A stretch of DNA of 64,000 nt from Pelargonium tetragonum (lineage: Eukaryota > Streptophyta > Magnoliopsida > Geraniales > Geraniaceae). The DNA is taken from the NCBI GenBank assembly GCA_036897445.1, contig JAYMTL010000004.1:303362-367361 (forward strand), written 5' to 3'. The number at the start of each line of letters is the position of its first letter. Within the stretch, counting starts at the first letter, position 1. Of this stretch, positions 36,530 to 49,469 are shown piece after piece. The translations under genes were made by a program, and so were the position numbers. The notes under the pieces are model-generated. The model was not told where the DNA came from. It was given only the letters and a program-made list of their open reading frames with translations, and made no database searches.

Positions 36530-39500
36530 ACAAAAAGGATAGATAGGGAAAGAAACCGACTAGCACTGAGGAAGACTATCAAATTGACTTGTTTATATTG
36601 AGTGTCAGAAGAAGAAGGGGGGTTGGAACTTGTATGGAATTGTACCCTTTTTTTGGATGAAAAGGAGGCAGACGGTCACTGTAATATAATAGAGAGCTTA
36701 AGACTAAAAGGGATAATGTAACGTAAAGTCTTTTCAGGAAGTTGGCAGGCAATAGAAATGTATAACAGAGTAGAGAACCTGAAGGCAGGGCTTGACAAGA
36801 GGAAAAGGTAGCCGTCCTTTAAGCCTTTGCTTTCGGGAAAGAGCCTAAAAAAAGACAAAATAGAAAAAAAGAGAGCCAAAGGTTTGTCCCTCGCTCTAGA
36901 AATTCTAGTTTTAATAAAGCTCTAAAGGAGTGCTACGGAAAAATGAAAGAAAAACCCTTGTTAATATATACAGCGAGAATCAAACTCTTACCAATGATAA
37001 GCACCCTAAAGGAAACCTTAGGTATATTTTTTTTATACATAATGTTACTTCTCCTCAATCTAAAATAACTTTTACCTGAGATCGATACCCTTTAAGAAAA
37101 AGATTCTGCTATAGTTTTCTGTTAAAAGTGTCTTAAGGTAGTTGGGAGTGTCCCTAGACCTGGATATCCCATATATAGGTATTAAGTATTCGTCATCGAG
37201 CTTCCTAGGTGATTCAAGCTAAGCGAGCAATCTAGGCCTATCGCTATCTCTCCAGCTAAAAAATTTGCTAAGGAATTTCTAGAACTCTATACGACGGTTC
37301 CATATCCTAGAATACCAATGCAATTTTCAGAGTCTTTTTGTTTTCTATTTCATTCAATTTCAATAGGGATCCTCGACTTATATATAGTTATCCAATATGT
37401 TAAGGTATACTTTAACCCCGTACGTAGAAAATCGGATATAAAGAGCTAATAAAAGTTCTTTTGATGGTATATCTAAAGAATGAAAGCTCGTCCTAACCTA
37501 ACTTCTTACCATACTCATAAATGAAGGGATAGCCATAGATAAGAAATTCACATGACGAATATCGTAGAAGCGCTAGAGGTCCTGCGTAATGCATAGTCTG
37601 GGGCTAAAGTACGGTAATACTCCGGATACCCCAACTCGGGATTTCTTAAGGTATTGCCCTTAGCCCAGGTAGCTTTTTGAAATAATTAAAATCATACTCA
37701 AACTAGCTTAGATCTGTTATTTCCTTTATTTTACTCTAGCTCGCTAGCTTTGGATTAGTTTAGTTATATCAAAATAGCGGGTATTGTACTTCCACTCTAG
37801 TTAATCCCATAATATACAGAGTTGACCTTTCTAAGACATTCCAAATTAAGGACCAAACCTATTAAAATTAAGTAAAGTAAAGAAGTCGATTTATAAATAG
37901 AGGAAACTTGTCAAGAAAAGCATTCTATAAAAAAACTTTTACCTGAGTGTAGTAAAGTAGAATATGTCCTAGCGAAAGCCTCAAGATTGCTCCAGTTATT
38001 GAAAACGGAACCTCTTTAAAAGGTCTGTAAAAAAGTGAAAAACACCAGGATCTCTTAAGTTTTTTATTCCAAGACATCCAATATGTTTATTAACAAACAA
38101 AAAGTCACTTCAAAAATGACCTATTTCCACGAAACCCTGGCATAAGAAGCAATTAGATAGCCTTGTCCAGAATCGAATTCAAAGGTGTTAGGAGACTCCT
38201 TTTTAGAGATACCTACTAAAATGTAAAATAATGGTGTAAAAGACAAGCAAGAGCTTGAACTATTTCTAGAGGATCTATATTTATCAGATAAAATGAGATA
38301 TTTAGACCCAGGAGTTCCCTAATAAGGGTATCCCTATGAAAAACTTTGGGAGTTGAGAAATTTGTAATTAAAAAATCTAGTACTTACTTTTCCTACGTGG
38401 GGTTCCCTCGTGGATTTCTAGGGGAGGGCTATCCTTGTTTGTTTTTTCTTTTTTATTTAAGCTTTCAAAAAGGAAGATTAAACCTGTTTTACAAGCAGGG
38501 ATCCCCCATCTGGACTATAAGAAAGATATCCGATGGGTATCCTTATATTAATTAGTACAAACTCCCTTTTTTGGAATAAGTATCTCTTTTGCTGGGTAAG
38601 CTAACCTATAATTATATTATTAGAATTTTATTTAGTACTAAAAAGTGTTTAAATAAAGATATAGCCTAGATCGAAGCTTCCTAAAAATTCTTTCTTATTG
38701 AGTTCGATAATCGATAGCTGGAAAAATAGAATAAGCTTTAGACCTTAAGTTCTTCCAGGTATCCAGAATCCAGTATGTTTAGTTTCAAAACAAAAAGATA
38801 CGCCAGCTCCTTTTGAAATAAAGATTTTCGAAGAAGGTGTGGATTAGTTTGCTTATACAACACAGGACAATATTCCAAAAAAAAGGAGCCCCGCATTTCC
38901 TATGTCTAGAGAATGAATTTATTTAATAAGAAAGAAAGATAAATCCCGAGGATCCCTAATTAGACATCCGCTCTATATGTACTTAAATTACCTCTTAGAA
39001 TCCTTTGCCCTTATGATTCTCTAAAGGAGCTATTCACCAGGGTTACGCTGTCTAAAAAAACAATGAGCTAACCCAGGTTCTAGAATATCTCATTATAAAG
39101 AAAAATGAAATGCAGTAAAGAAACACTGATTCACGGATAAGGTATAACTTACGACTTGTAGTACTTTGACAAAAACATATTCTTATGCTTTGTCTAGATT
39201 TTTGTTAGGCCAAAGGCAAATGTAAATTTGAGTACTGAGTCAAATTACGAGAAACAAACCTAAAGTCAGCCGTTTGCTACCTATAAGCACCCGTAGAATT
39301 GCTCTGCCCAAAGCAGGAACCTATAGACAACATAGGAAGCTAGCCGGAGCATGCTTAAGATTCTTTGAGGGGGAGTACCTAGAAGCACTTTTGCAAGTTT
39401 ATTATCTAAAGGCTGAATACAAGCTGCGTTGATCTAACTAAAAGTCTCTCACACCTATATCGTAAGAAATTTACTGGATCTTGTATTTTGTATAACTTCA

Positions 39501-42500
39501 TACTTATTAAGTAAGACTATGCTGACAATTTCAAGGAGTCCCTTTTTAATTAATCTAACACTCTCGTTCTGTAATAACTAGAAACTCTAACCGCCACTTT
39601 CATAGAATTGATACATAAACAAACAACTAAACCCAAACCTTACCTTCGAGAACCAGATTTCTTACTTTTATTAAGGGACTTGCTTAATATGGATTTCCTT
39701 CATAAAGGTTCTATATTTATGCTAATAACTGTTAGATATAAACTATCTTGACTTGTCATAAGGTCCCCTATTTCATAAAAAAGGCAAGCTTACTTAATAA
39801 AGTAGAAACTTCGGAATTGTTTTAACGCGTATCCCATATTTCGTAATATAAGTATTTCAGAAACTAAAAGTTCAGTGGAACCTTCAAATCTTTTGGTCAA
39901 GTAAGGAAACTTTTACAAGCATAACTTAGTGGCAGGGTTTACGGGGTTTGAATCACAAAAAGGAGTTTTTATACTTTAAGTTTCATAGGCCTTTCCTAAG
40001 CTGCGTAGCTAAACAAATTTTACTTATATAAGGTATGACAAGACGTACTGCTTTTCCGGGTCCATTACAAACCCCTTTTTTCTAGTAAATCTAGTAAAAG
40101 GGCACCCTTTTATAAGTGTTTGTCTGTTATAAGAGATTCCTTCCCTTTTGGCACGGGAATTTTAGTCCTAAATCGACTAAGAGGTGCGCTTTAATCTACA
40201 AGAATTTACTACTAAACACGAATAAAGTATAAAGTGCTCTGGGTTGCTTTTAGGCTTGTCAGGTATATCTACTCAACTACATATTATACTCAATACTCAA
40301 CCGTCTACTGCATTACCTAAAAGAGAATAGACGTCAGAAACTTCTTAAAGAGCGAGATTTCTCTATTCTAGAGGAGCCCGTAAATTTGAGGTGGAACTTA
40401 CCCTTTTATAACTTACTTGTAAACTAAATTAAATATTTATCCCTGAACCTCCTAAATAAGCCTGTCATCTAGCTACCATAACTCTTCTTAAGTAAGATAA
40501 ACTTATAATAATAGCTATCCCGTGTACTAGAAATGCACTAACGGGACCCTTTTAAACTAAAAAACCTAGATTTCGAAACCATATCGAGGGGCCCAAGTAA
40601 CTCCAAAAAATGAAACTTAATTAAGCCTATTCTAATTAACTCCGATGTTTTTATGGGCAGCTTCCCCTTATTGCAAATATAAAGAGAGTGCATTTTAGGC
40701 GAGTCTCCTCTTTAAAAGTTGTAATTATTCTGGGAAACCTAGAAGAAATTTTTTCTAGGATTTCTATGGCTTGAAGAGAAAGTTCGCATTGATAGCTAAG
40801 AGAATAAGGACTTAGTTTTTTAGATTAGAATAGATACTAGACCTTCAAAACTCTTTTATATACTATGAGGAAGTACAAGTGTCCCGAGAATCCTTAACCT
40901 TTTTATTGAGAACCCTGCTAACAATGATTTTTTAAAATGCTAAAACAATTATGATATGAGCCTAACTTAGCTAGTATAACTTATTCAATCCTTTTTGTCT
41001 TGTACTACTAATGTATCTAACATTGCAAATCGATTAACTCGAAAAGGGCTCTGAAGTAAATCGACTTAATATAATTATAATTACTTCTTTACAACAATCT
41101 CACCCGAAAATACTATAAGAAGTGACTTTAGAAAACTCGGTATTGAAAAATTAAGGCTCATCAGCGCTGCTAGGTTTTTAGTTTTCAAATCTTCACTGCT
41201 AGAAATTTCTTAATTATAAAGAGGGTACTTCTAGAATCTTGTTAATGGCTGGGAATATTACGATTATGAATGAGACCCCCACACACCTTGTGTTGTTTCC
41301 TACATACCTTTTAAGCTAGTGTAAATCTTTATAATATATTATAACATGTTTCCTACAAGCCGATCCCTTTAGTTTAGGTTAAGAAATGCCGGACCCTTAG
41401 AAAAAGACTTTTTTTAATATTGGAGTTTGTATCGAAAGTAAGTTGACTAGTGTACATATTAAAGGGGCGTTAATTAGGATAAATTTAGTACTAACTCAAG
41501 ATCTCTTTACTTCGTTTTGAGACTGTTAGGAGGCGGGCAATTGGTATGAACTTAATATAATGCTATTCTTAAAAAAGGCAGCGTTGTTAATAATTCAATT
41601 TACAATAAAAGAAAAGGGTATAAGCGGCAAGTTTGGTATAGTAAGATTTTTAGGCTTAGTGGGTGTCACTTGTTTATAGGATTCCGGGAAAATTAAGCGA
41701 AAAGGGCTTGCATTAGTGGCTCTTATTGGCTGCGTTGATTGAGAGTATCAAAATAATAAGGAGGCCCTCTTAAAAGATTGACTCTCAGGTAACGCATTTT
41801 TTTTACAAGTTTATAAGAGGAATTCTTAGGTTTCGGTATCCTTTTTGCTTGCTGGTGTGAGCACCTCTTTGTACTTTAATTCGCAAATCTTTCTTATGGG
41901 GTTTACGAATAGTGCTGGATTTAAAGATTTTTTTTTTCTTTCTTAAGAGGAAAGTTCAATCAATATGAGGAGGGCTCCGTTGAAAAAAGGAACTAAAACG
42001 CTTATTAGTTTACAAGTCAAGGTCCCTAATTCGGATTCTATTGTTAATGAAAAGTAGGTGTCTCTAAAGGCATTTGACGGAATCCGGTATATTTTTAGTG
42101 GGACTTCGTAGTTCTAATGATTGGTAGATCTCTTTCATGACTTTAAAGTTTTAGAATCTTGGTATTTGTACGCTTCGCAAAGGAATTTCTGTAAGTTAGT
42201 TTAACAGCAGCGGGAAAATAGAGCAGACTCCGATTCCACCCTGAAAAGTAGAAGCTTATTTTCTTATTAGGATTTCCTAAACAGAGTTCTCTCAAGTTCA
42301 AATGGGGTTTAAAACAGGAAAAATCTCTTTGAAAAACGCGTGCAGATAATCTTTCTTTTAAGCGTATTGTTAATCGAGCCCCATTATATTAGAAGTTTCA
42401 TTAACTAATAGTAGTGCGTAAGAAGTCAAAAAATTTCACTTTAGATTTAATACATTTTGTTAACAAAATACATTAACCTATCATAAAACCTAGTTTATCA

Positions 42501-42600
42501 CGGATTTAAGGAAGCTCTTTGACCAAGCCAATTGACTATATAAAACCTTCGGACAGTGAATTAAAAAGGAAAACCCTGTACTATATAAATTAGTGTTACT
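36530..42600. other. non-coding background
   Basis: AT-rich with many GC palindromes (GGATCC near 37367, 38500 and 38950). A second AACCTTACCT word occurs near 39647. Open frames of 67 and 69 codons appear random. No gene supported. Confidence 0.55.
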
Positions 42601-42604
42601 TTAA

Positions 42605-42655
42605 AGCTACCAAATGAAACCCTGGATTAGATACCTTATCGCTGTGAGTAGTAGG
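42605..42655 (+). rRNA. SSU rRNA fragment, 790 loop (helix 24)
   Basis: GGATTAGATACC at 42624-42635 is identical to the nearly invariant 790 loop of small-subunit rRNA, which contacts P-site tRNA and mRNA at the platform. The preceding AAACCCT is similar to the AAACA in bacteria. The stem CAGG/CCTG of bacteria is not conserved here, so the helix would need other pairs. An exact 12-base match is unlikely by chance. A 71-codon open frame on the same strand overlaps this and is probably fortuitous. Confidence 0.5.
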
Positions 42656-42659
42656 ATCC

Positions 42660-45475
42660 TTACATGGGCGTTGGAGTTTTATTCACCCAAAATCCTTTCT
42701 AATTTCAGGTTCTCAAAAAGCCCCTTTTTTAAATCTGGGAGTCTCCTGTACATAGTACGTAAAAAAGAAGGTTGGGCCGCAAAGCATCCCTCAGGTAGAG
42801 CTTTGAGACCTTGTAAAAAAGTAAATTAACAAACCAAAAAAACCAAGGCTACAGTAACCATTTTAATCCAAGGGAATTCCGTAGGCGATCTTGTTTTTTC
42901 TGCGAAACTGCCGTGGACTTGTTACTTTATTGAAATGAAATAAAGGTAATTTGACTACTGGGAGAAGTGGATTCCTAAATATTTTTATATAAAGAGCTTG
43001 AATATAATAACTAGATTAGAAAACCCTTCTATAAGGATGAAGAGTCCTTAGGTTGGGTAGACATTTTCCCTCTTTCATCAAGAAATTTTAGCTTTGCAAG
43101 AATCTAGTATAAAAGAACCCCGTAAGCGGATTGCCAAGCTATGCGCTTAGTAAAATCCCCGGAATGTTTCTTTTTTTGTAAAGCAATGCCTTAAGAAAGG
43201 GGCACTCCTGAGTCATTTTAAGCCTATCCTCGAATAAACCTGAAACTACTATCTCATCAAATTCAATTTGTAAAAGGGTATTTCCACTATGATCTGTAAA
43301 ATCCTTAATAAAGCTTTGAACTGAAAAGAAGTTTTGTACAGAGAAAGTCCTGTTACTGCATAATGTCTATATTACTACAAATCTTACCGGTAAAAACCCC
43401 ATAACTGTTCCGTTTAGTACCGCGTACCCTTGCTGTTTTACTTCATAGCTTTTTTAGTACTAAAAACAAAAAAGATCCTAGGAAATCTTATAAAAGAGAT
43501 TTTGCATTTGAGAGACTTCTTTTTTCTTTTTCTTTCTATAGCGACTTATGCACAAGGTATACCTTAAATTCAAGTTAGCGAAGTTCTTGTTTTTATTTAA
43601 AAAGACTTGTATAATTTCAGAAAGGCACAAGATTTTTCTAAGTTTTCGCAGTTTGAAGCCATCTTGTCTGAATTCCTTTACTTTTCAAGCCTAAAACGAG
43701 GGATTAAAGAGAGCTCTAATTTGGGATGCATGGAGTAATCTCAAAAAGCCAAGCGTTCTTAATAAAAGATTTTCATTTTTTTAATTAGTTGTCCCTTTTT
43801 TTAGGAGTAAATAGTACTGCTAGAAGCCCCTGAGCCTGTATCTGGGAAATGTCTTAACAAATCTTCTATTTATATTAAGTAAAGCTAACAAGCAAAAAAA
43901 GTGCGCAGTATAATCAGAGAATACGAAAAAATGAAATTGAAGCTAATTAAAGTCTGTAGGACTCTTTCTTTTTTTAGTATTATGCTCCGGGGATCCTAAA
44001 TTTTTATGTCTTTGAATAACCTTCTCTAGCCGTACTTTACTTTTTGAGGCTTATTCCTTGGAGTTGAAATTACACCTATTTCAACAACTTGTAGATTCCA
44101 GGGTATCTCTCCTTTTCTATAGGATTTGCCAGATAAAGTAAACTCAGAAAATCTATTTATTAACATAACCTGAGGTAGTAGAAAACTCTTCCTTTAGGCG
44201 CGGGCCTCCGGACTCTATATCTACTTTTAAGTGTTTTATACTAGGATTCCCATACACCCCCGCGAAAGGGAAACCCGGTAAGAGAATTCTCTTTCGAACT
44301 AATCATACACTGTTTTGTTAAAAGAAGGCCTTTGGCTTATGGGCAGGCTCCCTTAATTTCCTATATAAACCAAGCGCGGGATTTCTTCCTCTTTCTTTAC
44401 TAACGATAACTAAATAAACCATGACTTATTTAACTCTGGAATTTCTGAAAGGAGGTCCTTTTTTTACTATTATTTAGGAAGATAATCTAAAAAAGGGAGG
44501 TTAGTCATATCTGGTTACGTTACAAAAAAAAAGTACTCTCAAATTGCTTATGATTTTCACATGCCTTTAAAAGAAATTAGGACCGGTAGAACTCTAATGT
44601 ACCTCCTTCTTTTCATGAACTATAACCTAGGAACTTTATTAACAATCACCCACTTCTCCTACATGTTTTATCGTAATATATTACTCAAGTTTCCACTGAA
44701 TAAAAAAGTATTATGATAAACGGATAGACAACTTATCCTAAATTGAGTAAGTGTAATTAGAACCGGAATTTGAGGTGCGATATATTATTCAACAAGAAAC
44801 CCCTTTTGCAAACCTCTGGATCACTTTCATTTAAGTAATACTTACCCTATCTATATAGTTAGAATAGAGTATTCCGGGATTCCTCTAGCTCAAGCAATTT
44901 TAGCGTTATAATTGCTACCTTTTTTGACACAAAGTCTCTGTATTTTATAGAAATAAAAAGTCTTCTTTAAATCCTGTGAAGGCTGGTAGACGGGATACCT
45001 GCACTTTATTAGTATAATTCCTATAACTCAAGAAATTGAGAAGAACTCTAAGTTTCTTCGCAGACGGATGTTTCATAAAAAGTTATATATAGATATAGCC
45101 GAAACCCTTCCTACACTTAGGAACCCTTATCTTTTTTATTCTTTATATTTGATAATATTAGCTAGAATTGCCTAATGCCTTTAAAATAAATACTAAATAT
45201 ATTCACGCCGGGCCCTTTCTCATTCGGGAGTATTTCGTCGACTGAAAACCTAATAAACCACAGCACAAGGCACTTCATAGTAACTAAAAGTAACCTTGTA
45301 ATTTAAAGAAATTCTATTACTTACACTCTTCCAAAGGCTTGAGACTTGTCTCGACAGCCCTCTTAAGCTTAATATACCTATTTTCTGTCTAGTTTAAGAG
45401 CTCCCTTTTTTATTTCAAGGGTGCCCCTTTATCGAAAATGGAACTGAAATCCTTATAAGCGATAAAAACATAACA
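42660..45475. other. non-coding background
   Basis: AT-rich with GC palindromes (GGATCC near 43991, GAGCTC near 43712). Nothing else supported. Confidence 0.55.
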
Positions 45476-45479
45476 CACT

Positions 45480-45960
45480 GAGTTTTAAACAACCAACACA
45501 ATATCTAATACATAAAATAACTAGAATAATACAATAGCTACAGCTACATTAAAACAAAAATACAGTAAGTCATAGCTACAGTATAATCCACAATTCCATA
45601 AGTACAGGAATCCCCCATAAGACGAGTAGTAGAGTCTCCATAGGCGTATAACTCCTACTCCTTCAACTGCTCAAGCCCCTGCTAGTGTAGCTTCTAAGGC
45701 TCCTTCTCTTGCTGCCCCTACTCTTAGTGCCCCAGCTCTCGCTAAGCCTGCTAAGTCAAAGGTTAAGTACAAGCCTACAGTTAGGTAACATAAAGCAGAT
45801 AAGTCAACAAAGAAGTGGCTGGTGTGTACGTATACTCCCTAAGGATAAACACAGAGGATAAGATACACCTTAAGGAAAGAGCAACCCATATACAATCTTA
45901 CACTATCTTACTTAAGCAACCAATACAGTATAAATACAGTAAGTAAAGCAACTAAATGTT
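45480..45960 (+). repeat. composition island, copy of dispersed repeat family
   Basis: A-rich and low in GC palindromes. It contains AATAGCTACAG near 45540, CATAGCTACAG near 45573, CCCCATAAGACGAG near 45615 and GTATAACTCCTACTCCTTC near 45647, words that recur in the islands at 24.6, 25.2 and 63.6 kb. An Ala/Pro-rich open frame lies inside it and is listed separately. After 45842 the same frame stays open for about 85 further codons, without a start codon. Confidence 0.42.
45633..45842 (+). CDS. hypothetical Ala/Pro/Ser/Lys-rich open frame, no start codon
   Basis: After a TAG at 45630-45632 a frame of 51 codons runs to TAA 45786-45788. It continues in the same frame for 17 codons (HKADKSTKKWLVCTYTP) to TAA 45840-45842. 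The first part is a low-complexity Ala/Pro/Ser segment (TPSTAQAPASVASKAPSLAA) using GCT and CCT, ending in a basic tail (KSKVKYKPTVR). The other two + frames contain several stops. GC is clearly higher than in the neighbours. Such composition is seen in linkers and in basic nucleic-acid-binding tails, but no family is recognisable. There is no ATG, so expression is uncertain. Confidence 0.28.
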
Positions 45961-46104
45961 TAGGGGAGTTAATATCTTTAATTAGGTTAAAGCCTTTATT
46001 CATTCTAGTTAAAATAGACTACTTTAATTTGCATTTGCTAAGTCTTTATAGAAATACAACGAAAAAAGTCCTAAGGGAGTCTCCACTACCACAATTAGAA
46101 ATTT

Positions 46105-46160
46105 TTTACTAAGCTGAGAATAAAAAGACCCTATAGAATGTTGGGTACTAGAGGATTTTC
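46105..46160 (+). rRNA. LSU rRNA fragment (around E. coli 2055-2075)
   Basis: AAAAAGACCCTATAGAATG at 46122-46140 closely matches the LSU core AGAAAGACCCTATGAAGCTT, with the AAAGACCCTATAGA version common in mitochondria. This block belongs to the central loop of domain V at the peptidyl-transferase centre. Upstream CTGAGAAT and downstream TTGGGTACTAG do not clearly follow bacteria. It lies just after the 45.5 kb island. Confidence 0.48.
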
Positions 46161-46164
46161 TTGA

Positions 46165-47690
46165 TTAATTAAAAGAGGGAACCCTTCCAAATTTTATTAG
46201 TACAATCATCTTTCTATTTTTAGCCTGTTTACTACACCCTTTTACTTATTTAATATAAACTTTAACTGCCCAAAATCCAAAGGACTCGTTTTTCCTGCTA
46301 TTCTAAAAATTTTGGAGATATTCTCGAGCTATAATTACTAACTGCTTACTTTTTTAAGGCTCTAAAACTCAGCCCAGGAGGAAAAGGGCAGCACACCGAT
46401 ACTCTTTAGTTTACCTTTTTGAATAATTAGGAATTTTTTACCGTACTTGTTAGGTATAAATTGCTGACATGAGGTTAGGCTAACACGAATTTCTCACACC
46501 CGTAAAATAGAGTCAAAAGTTATACTTAACCCTAAGTTAGTACAGGTGTTTACGAAAAGCTTGGCTACCCACTGGAGCATCCATTTGACCTGGGTCATTT
46601 TACTTTTTAATAATATACGTAAGGACTTATCCACGACAGTTTATTCTATGACGTTACCAAGACTCATTTTAACGAAAATACCTTATTATAAATAGAAAAG
46701 TGGAGTTACTAATAGTTCAGTTACGTTGAAAATAAACTTTCGAGAAGCAAGATACTCTGAATGGTTCCAAACCGAGTCATTTTCTTATAAATAAGATTTT
46801 CAACAAAAGTATGAATCTTGATAATTGTCACTTGGTTTGTGCTTTCTTGCTAAATCCTCCATTTTCTATCTTGAAAGGTATATAAAAAACATAAAAAGAA
46901 TTCCCTTATAACTTTCGGTCTTCGAAAAGTATAAAATTGAAGCAATTGAAAGTTTTGTAAATTTCGTAAGTATTGTACAAGTAGGACTCTTTTTAAGTAT
47001 ATAGGATCCTAAATTAGCAAAATGAGATAAAGTTAAGTTTGTTTGATATAAGAAAAAGGTTGTTAAATAATACAAATTATAGTTGGTCAAGAGTCCTTTG
47101 GTGTAGAATTATACTGTTCCAACCAAAGAGTACAATTTATTCAATATCCTATAAGTTTTCCCCTTCACACAGGATTTTGCGATATGATATATTTGTCTGT
47201 ACCACTGCCTCTAGTTGATCATATTCTTTAAAGGTATCCTTGGTGTTTTGTATTGGTAAAAAGCCCTTACCTTGTTTATTTCTAATTAATTGAGATTCTT
47301 AGGTCCAAAACTTTCCTTTAAGCATGAATAAAAATCCTGCCAATGCTTATAGATAATTGTTAGCTGTCCGCGACGCGAGGTTAAGTTTTATATGTTATAG
47401 GGTAAAGTTTCTTTCTGGATTGACCACACGTAAGCAAATTCTACTTCAACCTGTCCGAGTAAGCTTCGGCTTCTTAAGCTAGAGGCTTGTCAAAACCTGT
47501 ATCCGAGCCCTGTCCCAGACTGAGGAATTGTTAATATCGAAAAAGGGTGAGAATAGACAAAAGTATTGCCCTTCCTTTTTTGATTTTGAGCTAAAAACAC
47601 TAAAAATTATAAGAATAAGCTAGGAGCTTGAGAGCGATAGAAAACTCTTACAAGGATCACCCCACTAGCATGAAGCTTGAATTTTGAGTT
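46165..47690. other. non-coding background with weak rRNA-like words
   Basis: AT-rich with palindromes. Two weak SSU-like matches lie at 47364-47395 (GCTGTC ... GGTTAAGTTTT, compare the 1050-1085 block) and at 47513-47535 (GTCCCAGACTGAGGAATTG, compare helices 12 to 16). Neither is strong enough to annotate. A 74-codon minus-strand open frame at 46.9 kb looks like chance. Confidence 0.4.
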
Positions 47691-47698
47691 GTTTCCAC

Positions 47699-47720
47699 AA
47701 ATTCTATTTCTATAGAATTT
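47699..47720. terminator. strong hairpin, first of a tandem pair
   Basis: AAATTCTAT (47699-47707) and ATAGAATTT (47712-47720) form a perfect 9-bp stem with a TTCT loop. It lies 16 bases before a second perfect hairpin. Two such structures in a row suggest a transcript end or processing signal, but function is inferred only. Confidence 0.5.
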
Positions 47721-47736
47721 TTCGGTTGAGTCAGGA

Positions 47737-47764
47737 ATAAAGATAATATTTATATTATCTTTAT
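47737..47764. terminator. strong hairpin, second of a tandem pair
   Basis: ATAAAGATAATA (47737-47748) and TATTATCTTTAT (47753-47764) form a perfect 12-bp stem with a TTTA loop, all but two pairs A-T. The position directly after the first hairpin makes a chance origin unlikely. Its role could be RNA 3'-end protection or processing, or replication. Confidence 0.5.
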
Positions 47765-47769
47765 ATGAT

Positions 47770-49465
47770 TCGGTATATTTGTAAAACTAATATGTAAACT
47801 TTATGCATAGCGAAGATAGTATTCCTATTTTTGAGATAGATAACACCTTTTATCAAGCACAAGACTAAGGTGTCATTTCGATAAGTATTGAGGAGCTTCA
47901 AAGCGGGCTCGAATCTAAAGGAAAAAGCATATGAATAGTTAAGAAGACCGATAGCAGGCAGGATTCTACAAACTATGCTTACGATTACTCACTCTCAATC
48001 AACTCTTTCTAGAAAGATTGGGAAGAACCTGATATATAGGAATATTCTATTCGTTGTGTTTGTATATGAATCACCGGCCACAGTAAAGTTCAAAAATAGA
48101 GAAGCGATTCAGGGGCTTTATTCATTTTCAAGCTTTTGGGAACTAAGTTTCTCCAGGGTAAGAGGAATTGCGGGTATCTAGCAAGCGAATTGTCAAGAAC
48201 TTTACGCCACCAGTAAGGGCCTAACCTTCGATAGGATATAAAGAATTCCCTTGCATTAGGATACAATAACCTCTCCTTTTTATTGACTTTTTAACAAGAT
48301 TTTTGTGGACTTTCTCGATATTGAACTCTTAACAAACTCGTGCCATTACAAATACTATTCTATAAAGAAGCTCATTCTAAAAGACATACATCGTACAATC
48401 CCTTGAAAAAGGGGCTCTTATTATCTTCTGTATAGGGTCATAGGGTCTAAAAAGAAAGATTTACTAGGTTTGAATTTTTATCTCCCTGTGTTATATTATC
48501 TTAATAAAATAAGTGTTCTCCCTACCCTAGAGCTTGAGATTCTTACTAATATATCAATATAAGAGTAAGATAAGAGTAAGGCCCTATAGGGAAGTTTTCT
48601 AACATATAAGAAAGCTACTTTAAAACCCTCTGGATATGCCGTTTTAACACCCTTTTTGCTCTAGGGCCCTAGCAGAAGTAACACGTTTGTAAAATAAAAG
48701 ATTCTGTAAGTTATGCTTTTGCGAAGGGTTTATTAAGAAAACTACAAAAGGGGGCCTTTTTAATTAAGATAATTAAGAATCTTTAAATCTATAAGAATAA
48801 CCAAACAATATAAGGGGTTTACGAGATTCTTACCTGTAATTACTAACTCTAGGTATAAGCTACATGAGTATCCTTTCCGCTCCACGGGGCTAGGCTCTTT
48901 GTGAGGGATTTTCTTCAGTTTTAGACATAACTTTAACACACCGAAAACGCAAGAAATTTTTTTAAAAAACAAAAAATCTCGTTATAGCTTGCGAAAGAGG
49001 CCGTACAGACCTTTTTCTGGGGAATCCCAAACTCTAATTGAATAGAAAATTTTAACCTCTAAGCTACTTCTAGCAGTTCCACATAAAAAATATAGAGGGA
49101 AGCTCCTCTACAAACTTGGGTTAAACCTAATAGTTGATCTAAAACATTAACTGAAAGCATACTCGGGCGCACCCCTACCCTGCCAAACCCAATACACTAA
49201 GCATTTAGAACTTTTTTTGTTGACACTACGAAAGTTTTCTTTATAATCTCTTTCACAAATTGCTTTACTCTGACCGGGGCGCTCTCCCTGGCCTGAAGAG
49301 AACTCAATTAGTAGGATCCTCTATCCCTATAGAATAGATTGCCGACCAGAGTAATACGTTAAGGATTTCCCGAAATCCTACTTTAGCCGTGCCATATGAC
49401 AACAAGCTTATGAATAATTAATATAGGATCCTTATTTCTCTTCTCTAGAACTTGTTATAACAGAA
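47770..49465. other. non-coding background
   Basis: AT-rich with palindromes. An 11-base tandem duplication at 48559-48580 is listed separately. Open frames of 68 and 70 codons look random. Confidence 0.55.
48559..48580. repeat. 11-bp perfect tandem duplication
   Basis: ATAAGAGTAAG occurs twice head to tail without mismatch (48559-48569, 48570-48580). Probably slippage. Confidence 0.85.
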
Positions 49466-49469
49466 CTTA

